This document shows positions 15,098 to 23,172 of a DNA stretch of 42,605 nt, one piece after another (position 1 is the stretch's first letter; each line of letters begins with the position of its first letter). The notes under the pieces are model-generated. The model worked only from the letters and a program-made list of their open reading frames with translations, searched no databases and had not been told where the DNA came from. The stretch is from RGIG464 sp045643185 (GTDB lineage Bacteria; Myxococcota_A; Bradymonadia; UBA4248): contig JAZUKH010000224.1 in NCBI GenBank assembly GCA_045643185.1, positions 1-42,605 on the forward strand. The letters are read 5' to 3'. The position numbers were made by a program, and so were the translations under genes.

Positions 15098-17463
15098 TCG
15101 CACGTTGGTTCAAAAAATCATTGCTCGCAGGCGCTTTCTGGCTCGCGCTCGCCGCAAACGCTCAGGCTCAGACCACGCTGTTTCCAGAAGTCGAAGATAA
15201 CATCGTCGACGAAATCAGACTCAGCGGAAACAAGCGAAATGCCGATGAAGACTTGCTCTACTACATTAAACAGAGAGCCGGATCAAAACTCGACCTCAGT
15301 GTCGTCAGCGCCGATGTCAAACGACTGTTCAAAATGAACTTGTACGACGATATTCAGGTCGATCTCGACAACGTCAACGGAAAACAAGTCCTCACCTACA
15401 CATTCATTGAAAAACCAAGCGTCGCAGACTTCATTTTTGAAGGCAATCATGAGGTCAAACTCGACGATCTCAAAGAGGTCATCGACCTCAAAGTCGCCAC
15501 ACCGTTAGACATCGACCGAATCAACGACAATGTCGCAAAGATCAAAGCGCATTACGACAAAGAAGGCTACTTCCTCGCCGAAGTCTCTGCTGAGATCCGC
15601 GACCGCGTCGATGGCGACAAAGACGTCGTCTTCGTCATTCGCGAATACGACAAAGTCAAGGTGCGAAAGATCACCGTCCTGGGTAACGACGCCCTCTCCG
15701 ATGACGACATCAAGTCGCATATCTTTACGCGCGAATACTCGCTCCTCGGCCTGCTGTCAGGCGCCGGCGAATACAAGGAAGAAGAATTCAAACACGACGT
15801 CCAGCGCATCGCAGCCTGGTATTCCGAAAACGGTTACCCCGATGCCCACGTCGTCGACAGCCAGATCCAGCTCTCCGAAGACCGACGATCCATGTACATC
15901 ACCTTCAAAGTCGAAGAAGGTCAATACACGACGATCGACAAGGTCGAAGTCACCGGCGACGACATCGACGGGGATGAAGAGGCTCTCAACAAACTCGTCA
16001 CCCTCGAAGAAGGACAAGCCTTCAAACTGTCCCAGCTCTTCGACGACGTCAAACGCATTCAGGATTACTACGGCGATCGCGGTTACGCCTACGCACAGGT
16101 TGAACCACGCCGAAAACCCGGCGATTCGCCAAATTCACTCTCGATCGGCTTCAACGTCGTCAAAGGCGCACCCGTACACATCGGGCGTATCGAGATCACC
16201 GGCAACCGAAAGACCGAAGACAAGGTCATTCGTCGCGAAGTCCTCATCAAGGAAGGCGATCTCTACCATGGCAACCGCGTCAAACTCAGTGAACAGAGCA
16301 TCCAAAAGACCGGTTACTTCGAAAAAGTGACCGTCGCCACCGCCGCTACCGACGATCCAAACGTCATCGACATCAAAATTGAAGTCACCGAACGCTCCAC
16401 GGGCCAGTTCCAGGTCGGCGCGGGCTTCAGCTCGACCGAATCCTTCATCGGAACGCTCCAGATCTCGTACGACAACTTCCTTGGCCGCGGACACTTTTTG
16501 TCGGCTCAGGCCACCGTCTCCAAGCTCCGTCAGCTCTTCAACTTCCAGTTCTTCGATCCGTACTTCCTCGATTCCAACTGGCGTTTCAGACTCTCGCTCT
16601 TCAACTACGAATACGTCTACACCGACTTTACACGCGATTCCTACGGCGGCTCGCTCGGTTTCGGCTACCCCTTCACGCGCGACCTCGTCCTCGACCTCGC
16701 CTACACCATCGAAAACGTCGACGTTTCAACCGCCTCATTCGGCTCCAAACAGCGCAATCTGGGCTCGATCCTCGACGGCGGCCTCACCAGCGCGATCAAC
16801 GCAACGCTCACCTGGGATAAACGAAACAACCGCCTGATGCCGACCAAAGGCTGGATGCTTCAGGGCTCGGTCGATATCGCCGACGAATACCTCGGCAGCG
16901 AAAACGAATTCATCCGCTTCCTCGGCAAGGCCCGCGCCTACGTTCCGCTCATCTGGGACATCGTGCTCAAGTTCAACCTCGAACTCGGCTACATCGCCAA
17001 CTGGAATGCGGGCGACAAAGAAGTCCCGATCTTCGAGCGCTTCTTCGTCGGCGGTCCCAACTCCGTCCGCGGTTTTGAGCGTTCAAGCCTCGGCCCGACG
17101 CGCTCATTCACGACCAACGTCACCGACCCGACCTCGTCGCTCACAAACTTCCAGATCGGCGGCAACAAGGAACTCGTCTTCAACGCCGAACTCGAGATCC
17201 CTATCCTCAAATCGCTCGGCGTCAGCGGCGTCGTCTTCTTCGACATGGGCAACGCCTACAACGAAGACCAGGACCTCTCGCTCAAAATCGACTGGTTCGC
17301 CGACCCCGAAGATTATGACTCCGTCCTGCGTTCCGCTATGGGCTTCGGCTTCCGCTGGATGTCACCGATGGGCCTTCTCCGCTTCGAATGGGGCTTCCCG
17401 CTCGCGCCAAAAAAAGGCGAAGACCCCGTCGTCTTCGAATTCAGCATCGGAAACGCCTTCTAG
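15094..17463 (+). CDS. bamA: BamA, outer-membrane protein assembly factor
   Basis: A protein of 789 residues with a signal peptide (ANAQAQ cleavage region). Five POTRA-like domains occupy about residues 30-430, visible as repeated motifs such as VDEIRLSGNKRNADED, VRKITVLGNDALSDDDI and IGRIEITGNRKTEDKVI. The Omp85 barrel follows, with the lid motif SVRGFERSSLGPT near residue 659 and a C-terminal FSIGNAF ending in Phe. BamA inserts barrel proteins, here probably including the two OmpA proteins, into the outer membrane. It is translationally coupled to lolD, so lipoprotein export and barrel assembly are co-expressed. Confidence 0.93.
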   Translation: MIARWFKKSLLAGAFWLALAANAQAQTTLFPEVEDNIVDEIRLSGNKRNADEDLLYYIKQRAGSKLDLSVVSADVKRLFKMNLYDDIQVDLDNVNGKQVLTYTFIEKPSVADFIFEGNHEVKLDDLKEVIDLKVATPLDIDRINDNVAKIKAHYDKEGYFLAEVSAEIRDRVDGDKDVVFVIREYDKVKVRKITVLGNDALSDDDIKSHIFTREYSLLGLLSGAGEYKEEEFKHDVQRIAAWYSENGYPDAHVVDSQIQLSEDRRSMYITFKVEEGQYTTIDKVEVTGDDIDGDEEALNKLVTLEEGQAFKLSQLFDDVKRIQDYYGDRGYAYAQVEPRRKPGDSPNSLSIGFNVVKGAPVHIGRIEITGNRKTEDKVIRREVLIKEGDLYHGNRVKLSEQSIQKTGYFEKVTVATAATDDPNVIDIKIEVTERSTGQFQVGAGFSSTESFIGTLQISYDNFLGRGHFLSAQATVSKLRQLFNFQFFDPYFLDSNWRFRLSLFNYEYVYTDFTRDSYGGSLGFGYPFTRDLVLDLAYTIENVDVSTASFGSKQRNLGSILDGGLTSAINATLTWDKRNNRLMPTKGWMLQGSVDIADEYLGSENEFIRFLGKARAYVPLIWDIVLKFNLELGYIANWNAGDKEVPIFERFFVGGPNSVRGFERSSLGPTRSFTTNVTDPTSSLTNFQIGGNKELVFNAELEIPILKSLGVSGVVFFDMGNAYNEDQDLSLKIDWFADPEDYDSVLRSAMGFGFRWMSPMGLLRFEWGFPLAPKKGEDPVVFEFSIGNAF

Positions 17464-17515
17464 ATCAGCCAGATATTCTGGACGCGCAGGCTATCGCGTT
17501 GCGATACGCCCGCGC

Positions 17516-17551
17516 AAAGCGCCTATCGCTCCGCGATACGGCGCTTTTTTT
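17516..17551 (+). terminator. Terminator after bamA
   Basis: AAAGCGCC-TATCGC (17516-17529) pairs with GCGATA (17533-17538) and GGCGCTTT (17540-17547) with one bulged C. The T-run extends to 17551. Confidence 0.85.
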
Positions 17552-17851
17552 ATTTTGTCGCCGACGGCTCGACCAACGGATCCCCTCAAACCCACTTTTT
17601 TTGCAAAAAAATATTGTTTGGAATAAGTCTGAAACAAATGCGGTTCTACCCCCATGTTGTCACGGTATGGCAACTTTGGAACCGCCCAAAACACTCAGCC
17701 TTCGAGTTTCCCCAAAAATGACTACTTGCGTCATACCTTTAAAATGGTGTAAGGGGCGCTCTCGCTTTACGGTTGTAAAGCATCACTTTGTTTTTGTCAT
17801 AGCGTGGGGGACGCTAAAGTTCATTTCCCTGATATGGAGAAAGTTAAAAAA
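17552..17851. other. Intergenic region before the triple-DsbA gene
   Basis: No gene is seen. GCGGTT near 17640 can pair with AACCGC near 17685 and encloses a GTTG...CAAC pair, so a folded leader is possible. I find no clear -35/-10 pair, though one must lie here because the bamA terminator is strong. Confidence 0.4.
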
Positions 17852-19807
17852 ATGCGTGAAATGAAAATTGTTTCGAAACGTGCGTTCATCGTTCTTGCTT
17901 CTGTTTGTGCCCTCGGCACGTTCGCTGGCTGCAAAGCCAAAACCGACGCGCCTGCTCCCGCTCCCGTCGAAGCTCAGGCTGCTGCTGCCGCACCCGCGAC
18001 GATGAACCTCGGTGCCATTTCCATTCTTGACACCACGACCATGCCGGTCAAAGGCGCCGAAAACGCCAAGATCACGATCGTCGAATTCAGCGACTACGAA
18101 TGCCCGTTCTGCAGCCGTGTTGAACCCACGATCAAGCAGATCCTCGAAGCCTATCCGAACGATGTCAAAGTCGCTTTCGTCAACATGCCGCTTCCGTTCC
18201 ACAAAAACGCAATGCCCGCTGCTCAGGCCGCTGTGGCTGCCGGCAAACTCGGTGGCGTCGATGCCTACTGGAAAATGCATGACAAACTCTTCGCCAATCA
18301 GAAAGCCCTCACGGCTGACAACTTCAAAGCTTGGGCTACCGAAATCGGTCTGGATGCCGCGGCTTTCGAAGCTGCCATGAACAGCGACGAAGTCAAAAAC
18401 TACATCGCTAAAGGCCAGGACGAAGGCAAAAACAATGGTCTCGGCGGTACGCCCTCCTTCCTCATCAACGGTGTTCAGTTCGTCGGCGCCCAGCCGATCG
18501 ACAACTTCAAACACGTCATCGACGAAGAAATCAAACGTGCTGACAAAGTTGCTGCCGACAAAAACCTTTCCGGCAAAGCCCTTTACGAAGAACTCGTGAA
18601 GACCGCTCCGAAACCCAAAGCTGAAGAACCCGAAGAAGAAGATCCGGGCCGTAAACTCGTTGACATCACGAATGCCCCGATCGTCGTTGGCGATGCCAAT
18701 GCACCTGTCACGATCGTCGAATTCACCGACTTCGAATGCCCGTTCTGCAGCCGCGCCAACACCACGGTTCACGAACTCATCGCCAACAACCCTGGCAAAG
18801 CCAAACTCGTTTTCCGTGCTTATCCGCTTCCCTTCCATCAGCACGCCAAACTCGCTCACCAGGCTGCCGAAGCTGCCAAACTCCAGGGCAAATTCGTCGA
18901 ATACTATGACAAACTCTTCGCCAACCAGAAAGCGCTCGATCGTGACAGCCTGATCGGTTATGCCAAAGAACTCGGCCTCGACGAAGCCAAATTCGTTGCC
19001 GATATGGATTCCGAAGCCGTCATCAAAGCCGTCGAAGCCGATGCCGCCATGGGCTCCAAAGCCGGTGTCAATGGTACGCCTCACTTCCTCCTCAACGGCC
19101 GTATCCTCTCCGGTGCCCAGCCCCTTCCTGCTTTCCAGAAAGCCCTCGACGAAGAAGTCAAAATTGCTGAAGACATGATCAAGAAAGGTGTCGCCGCTGA
19201 CAAACTCTATGAAGAGATCGTCAAAGCCAACGCCAAACCCGAACCCGCTCCCCTCGTTGTCGACATCGCTGGTGCCCCTGTCAAAGGTGCTGCTGACGCT
19301 ATCGTCACGATCGTTCAGTTCTCTGAATTCCAGTGCCCGTTCTGCAAACGTGTTGAACCCACCCTCGACGCCCTCATGGCCGATCCTGCCTACGCTGGCA
19401 AAATCAAGATCGTCTTCAAAGAAATGCCGCTTCCGTTCCACGACAAAGCCCAGAAAGCTGCTGAAGCTGCTCTCGCTGTCAAAGCCATCGCCGGTGACGA
19501 TGCCTTCTGGAAACTCCACAAAGCCATGTTCGACAATCAGCCCAACATCGCTGTGGACCAGATCCTCGGCTATGCCAAAGACAACGCTGGCCTCACCGAC
19601 GAACAGGTCGCCACGCTCAAAGCTGACCTCGACTCCAACAAATATGCCGACGCCGTCGCTGCTGACGTCAAAGCCGGTAACAATGTTGGTATCTCCGGTA
19701 CGCCTTCCTTCGTCATCAATGGCAAACTCCTCGTCGGCGCTCAGCCCATCGAAAACTTCAAACACGAAATCGATGAAGCCATCCTCAAAGCGGGTGCCAA
19801 CAAGTAA
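17852..19807 (+). CDS. Lipoprotein with three DsbA-like thioredoxin domains
   Basis: A protein of 651 residues. I place the start at ATG 17852, after GGAGA, because a lipoprotein signal follows (hydrophobic FIVLASVCALGTF, then AGC). In-frame alternatives exist at 17804 (longer) and 17834. An Ala/Pro linker leads to three tandem thioredoxin_4/DsbA-like domains. Each has a CPFC active site (near residues 84, 296 and 495) and a cis-Pro region (GGTPSF, NGTPHF, SGTPSF), followed by a conserved (L/V)xGAQP. DsbA-like domains form or shuffle disulfides in exported proteins. Three active sites on one membrane-tethered chain is unusual. It is flanked by terminators and is probably a single-gene unit. 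Possible clients are the Cys-rich lipoprotein and the OmpA/TSP3 proteins in this window. Confidence 0.88.
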   Translation: MREMKIVSKRAFIVLASVCALGTFAGCKAKTDAPAPAPVEAQAAAAAPATMNLGAISILDTTTMPVKGAENAKITIVEFSDYECPFCSRVEPTIKQILEAYPNDVKVAFVNMPLPFHKNAMPAAQAAVAAGKLGGVDAYWKMHDKLFANQKALTADNFKAWATEIGLDAAAFEAAMNSDEVKNYIAKGQDEGKNNGLGGTPSFLINGVQFVGAQPIDNFKHVIDEEIKRADKVAADKNLSGKALYEELVKTAPKPKAEEPEEEDPGRKLVDITNAPIVVGDANAPVTIVEFTDFECPFCSRANTTVHELIANNPGKAKLVFRAYPLPFHQHAKLAHQAAEAAKLQGKFVEYYDKLFANQKALDRDSLIGYAKELGLDEAKFVADMDSEAVIKAVEADAAMGSKAGVNGTPHFLLNGRILSGAQPLPAFQKALDEEVKIAEDMIKKGVAADKLYEEIVKANAKPEPAPLVVDIAGAPVKGAADAIVTIVQFSEFQCPFCKRVEPTLDALMADPAYAGKIKIVFKEMPLPFHDKAQKAAEAALAVKAIAGDDAFWKLHKAMFDNQPNIAVDQILGYAKDNAGLTDEQVATLKADLDSNKYADAVAADVKAGNNVGISGTPSFVINGKLLVGAQPIENFKHEIDEAILKAGANK

Positions 19808-19840
19808 TTTGATCTTTAGCTAATCTTTAGCAGATCACAC

Positions 19841-19868
19841 AAAAAAGCTCGCCTCGGCGAGCTTTTTT
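19841..19868 (+). terminator. Terminator after the triple-DsbA gene
   Basis: AAAAAAGCTCGCC (19841-19853), loop TC, GGCGAGCTTTTTT (19856-19868). It is symmetric and could work in both directions. Confidence 0.9.
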
Positions 19869-19890
19869 GGTTTTATTGGGCTGATCTACC

Positions 19891-20892
19891 ATGTCCACAC
19901 TTCAAGACTTACTCGACTACGCCTGGCATCGTCAGGCCGAAAAAATCGAAAAACTCGCTGGCGGCAACATCAACGAGACTTACGCCGTCGACGACGCGCT
20001 CATTCTGCAGTGGTTGAATCCCATCTTCGGGGTCGCGGTCAACGACGACATCGCCGCGCTCACACCGACCTTGCGCGCACACGGCGTGCCCGTGCCCGAG
20101 CTCATCCCGACGGTGCGCGGCGACTACGCTTGTCAAGGCGACAAGGTCGGCGCAAGACCAGGCGCCTGGCGACTCATGAACAAGCTCCCGGGAAAGAGCC
20201 TCATGGCCGTCGAAAACATCCAACAAGTGCGCGCGCTCGCACAAATGGTCGCAAAATTCCACACGGCGCTCATCGAAAAAAACTACGTGTTCAAGCACAC
20301 ACGGGGTTTTGCGCACGACTTTGACCGACATTGGCGAGCATTTGATCAGGCTTACGAAACGCACCGGGACCATGCGTTCTGGGCACAGGTCGATCAGCTG
20401 CGTCAAAAGATCGAACACCTGATGAAGTTCATCGACCCGGCCAACACGCTGGTCACCGAAACCAAACGCATCATCCACGGCGACCCCAAGGCCGCCAACT
20501 TTTTGTTTGAACAAAACGAGGTCTCTGGCGTCATTGATCTTGACACCATGACCTGGTCGAGCGTCACGTGCGACCTTGGAGACGCCGTCCGCTCGTGGTG
20601 CAATGCCCACAACGAGAACGAACCACCCGAGTTTATGCCCGAATACGCCCGTGAAGCCATTGGCCTCTACGGCGAAGTGGCCACGTTCCTCACCCCGGAA
20701 GAGCGTCGAAAAATACAAAGCGCCGCGCCATGTATCGCTCTGGAACTCGGCGTCCGGTTTGCCCGCGATGCCCTGTGCGAAGACTACTTCGGCTTCGACC
20801 CAGAGATCGGTCACGCCAAACATTCGTTTATTCGCGCCAAAAACCAGGTCGAACTCGCTGCACAAATGTTGATGACCACCCCGTCGCGGTAA
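19891..20892 (+). CDS. APH/choline-kinase-fold phosphotransferase
   Basis: A protein of 333 residues. The catalytic loop is IIHGDPKAANFLF (HxDxxxxN pattern), followed by GVIDLDTM, the metal-binding Asp of the APH fold. The N-lobe glycine-containing loop is LAGGNINETYAV. The family phosphorylates small hydroxyl compounds (sugars, choline, homoserine, aminoglycosides). Overall it looks most like sugar (N-acetylhexosamine) or aminoglycoside-type kinases, but the substrate cannot be told. It starts 22 nt after a strong terminator with no good ribosome site before the ATG, so its expression is unclear. Confidence 0.75.
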   Translation: MSTLQDLLDYAWHRQAEKIEKLAGGNINETYAVDDALILQWLNPIFGVAVNDDIAALTPTLRAHGVPVPELIPTVRGDYACQGDKVGARPGAWRLMNKLPGKSLMAVENIQQVRALAQMVAKFHTALIEKNYVFKHTRGFAHDFDRHWRAFDQAYETHRDHAFWAQVDQLRQKIEHLMKFIDPANTLVTETKRIIHGDPKAANFLFEQNEVSGVIDLDTMTWSSVTCDLGDAVRSWCNAHNENEPPEFMPEYAREAIGLYGEVATFLTPEERRKIQSAAPCIALELGVRFARDALCEDYFGFDPEIGHAKHSFIRAKNQVELAAQMLMTTPSR

Positions 20893-20949
20893 CGTTAGAG
20901 CCGTCCGGCCAGGACGACTCTAGCGTGACTGCGGATCTACGACGTTCTA

Positions 20950-21064
20950 GGCCCTGCCAGGCGAAGGGGTAGCGGCGTATTTCGTATTTTTGTAGAGACG
21001 CGTGGTCCACACGTCTCTACAAAAATACGAAATAGACGCGTAGGGGGAGACTTCCCCCTGCCAC
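20950..21064 (+). repeat. Intergenic modular repeat, copy B, with 57-bp palindrome
   Basis: The left arm GCCCTGCCAGGCGAAGGGGT leads into AGCGGCGTATT, and the right arm AATAGACGCGTAGGGGGAGA into CTTCCCCC. The core at 20978-21034 is a nearly perfect palindrome: a 23-bp perfect stem plus an inner GTGG-T-CCAC. It lies between the kinase gene and the next gene and may also end transcription structurally. Confidence 0.85.
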
Positions 21065-21147
21065 ACATTCTCTAATGCCTAAGAAACTCCCACGAACGAT
21101 GCTTTTGTGCTATGATATCGAGTGCATTTTTTCGTGGAGGCTCTTTT

Positions 21148-22590
21148 ATGAATTTCAAAAGTCTTAAAAGTCTGATGATGGCGCTCGGTCTGACCTGCTT
21201 GACCGCGACCCCGGCCTTGGCAGATACCGTTTATGTACCTATCGACTTCGGTGGCAGCGCCCCGTTGTCATATACCGAAGCTTTTTTAAACTCGGCACGG
21301 GCGAATGTTGACGCCAAAATGCTTTCGGCGGAACAGAATGAAGAAATTCTAAAAGCGCACTTTCTTGACCTTACGGATCGCGACGATCAGGGATTAAGAG
21401 ATATATTCGAATCGGCCACCAACGCTTATTTTGAGGGACAGAGCGATGTGGCGGACGAAATGTACACCGAAGCCTTCAAGATCGCCACCGAGCACCCTGA
21501 AGTGCTGGCGCTTTCAACGACGATCGGCAACGATCTTTATGAAGCGGGCGCTTACTGGCTTCAGATCAAACACTTTGTCAACAATGACGAAGCTGCCCTC
21601 AAAGCCGCCATTGACACGTTGATCCGCATTTTTCCCACGCGCTCGCCCAATGGCGATAACTGGCCGGACGAGATCGCGTCCGTTTACCGCGACCGTATGC
21701 CGACAGGCATCATGGGACACGAACTCACGGTGAAAGCCTCCAACGGATGCCACATCAAGATCAACGGCGACGAACTGCAGTCCACGAACACGATCCGCAT
21801 GTATTCTGGCACCTATGCCATCGCAAAAGTCTGCGGACGAGAGATCACGCGTGTCGTCAAACTGGACCTTTTGACGTCCAAAACGTTCGATTTTGACAAC
21901 GGGCTGTATCGCGACTTCACGTATCCACGCAAAAACACGCTCGTATCCCGTCCGGATGCAACGCGGGAACTGCTGACCGAACAACTCGTGGAGATCGGTC
22001 ATATTCTTGGCGTCGAACAGGTCGTCGGCGTCGGCTATGTTCCTGGCGACCATCCGTTCCTCGAAGCCGGTTTTACCGCTGTTTTGGCCGATACTTACGA
22101 AGAAAAACTCATCCGAGCCAGAACCGCACCCAAGGGTGATATTGCGACAGAGATCGGCATGCAGGACTTCGTCAACAGCCTTTTCGCGGGCGGTATCTAC
22201 CATGAGATCGCCGGTGGTCACGGCCTGGATTGGATCATGACCACAGGTATCGCCACGACGTCGGTCGGCGTTGCCTCCCTCATTACCGGCGCCGTTCTGG
22301 GCGGCCTTGCCAAACACGAAAACGACGAGTTTAGAAAACTCGAAAAACGCATCGACGCCAGAACCAGCGGCTCACACCTCAGCCACGCAGACAAACGCGA
22401 CAAATACAAAATCGCGGCAGACATTACGTTCGGCATTGGCGGCGGCTTGTCCGCCATCGGCATTGGCCTCATCATGTTCGACCTCTTCTACATCCAAAAG
22501 AACAGCGATGATATCTATGCCAATCGACCGCAGCTCCAGTTCAACGTCGATCGCGATGGTGCAAATGTGGGGCTCACGTGGAACTTCTAA
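21148..22590 (+). CDS. Exported protein of unknown function with PEGA-like domain and two C-terminal membrane segments
   Basis: A protein of 480 residues. The ATG at 21148 is preferred to one at 21112 because GGAGG sits 7 nt upstream and a clear signal peptide follows (cleavage near TPALA-DT). The middle part (HELTVKASNGCHIKINGDEL, then MYSGTYAIAKVCG) resembles a PEGA-type beta domain. Two hydrophobic stretches lie near residues 365-388 and 424-448, separated by a charged stretch. Proteins of this build are common and uncharacterised in deltaproteobacterial genomes. The 3' end overlaps the coaD start by 13 nt. Confidence 0.7.
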   Translation: MNFKSLKSLMMALGLTCLTATPALADTVYVPIDFGGSAPLSYTEAFLNSARANVDAKMLSAEQNEEILKAHFLDLTDRDDQGLRDIFESATNAYFEGQSDVADEMYTEAFKIATEHPEVLALSTTIGNDLYEAGAYWLQIKHFVNNDEAALKAAIDTLIRIFPTRSPNGDNWPDEIASVYRDRMPTGIMGHELTVKASNGCHIKINGDELQSTNTIRMYSGTYAIAKVCGREITRVVKLDLLTSKTFDFDNGLYRDFTYPRKNTLVSRPDATRELLTEQLVEIGHILGVEQVVGVGYVPGDHPFLEAGFTAVLADTYEEKLIRARTAPKGDIATEIGMQDFVNSLFAGGIYHEIAGGHGLDWIMTTGIATTSVGVASLITGAVLGGLAKHENDEFRKLEKRIDARTSGSHLSHADKRDKYKIAADITFGIGGGLSAIGIGLIMFDLFYIQKNSDDIYANRPQLQFNVDRDGANVGLTWNF

Positions 22591-23078
22591 ACCAAAAATT
22601 GGCCGTTTATGCCGGCTCGTTTGACCCCATTACGCGCGGTCATCTCGACATCATTCGACGCGCAGCGACGGTCTGCGATCGACTGGTCGTCGCCATTGGC
22701 CTCAATCCGGCCAAAAAAACATGGTTTAGTGTTCCAAAACGCATCGATCTGATCCGCGACGCCACGCGTGAACTTCAAAACGTCTCGGTCGATGCCTACG
22801 ATGGCCTCCTGGTCGATTACTGCAAAAAGATCCATGCCAACCTCATTCTGCGCGGACTTCGATCTACGACCGATTTCGATTTCGAAATGCAGCTCGCCAC
22901 GCTGAACCGCGACCTGGCGCCTGAGATCCAGACCCTGTTCATGCCTGCAAGTCCGGAATTCACGGCCGTTTCAAGCTCCGCCGTCAAAGAGATCGCCATG
23001 TTCAGACACCCGGTCGACCATTACGTCACACCGTTGGTCGCCGCTGAAATACAGAATTATCTTACGCATCAGGCTTAG
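22578..23078 (+). CDS. coaD: Phosphopantetheine adenylyltransferase
   Basis: A protein of 166 residues, normal length. It catalyses the fourth step of coenzyme A synthesis, transfer of AMP to 4'-phosphopantetheine. Motifs are AGSFDPITRGHLDII (nucleotide-binding TxGH), LILRGLRSTTDFDFEMQLA and the C-terminal VSSSAVKEIA. The start is GTG inside the last codons of the upstream gene, a 13-nt overlap that suggests coupling. Confidence 0.93.
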   Translation: MELLNQKLAVYAGSFDPITRGHLDIIRRAATVCDRLVVAIGLNPAKKTWFSVPKRIDLIRDATRELQNVSVDAYDGLLVDYCKKIHANLILRGLRSTTDFDFEMQLATLNRDLAPEIQTLFMPASPEFTAVSSSAVKEIAMFRHPVDHYVTPLVAAEIQNYLTHQA

Positions 23079-23172
23079 TTTTTTTGAGAACAACATGGGA
23101 ATAGTGCCCGCGTTTGTCGCCTGACGCCCAAAGTTTCGTCGTTCTTACCCGTTTTGCTTAAGGCTGAAAGTC

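Noticed and set aside
17783..19765. A 660-codon open frame on the minus strand opposite the triple-DsbA gene
   Set aside because: It mirrors the C-ending codon bias of the real plus-strand gene, has Phe/Val/Glu/Gly-rich nonsense composition and no domain. The plus-strand frame has three clear thioredoxin domains.
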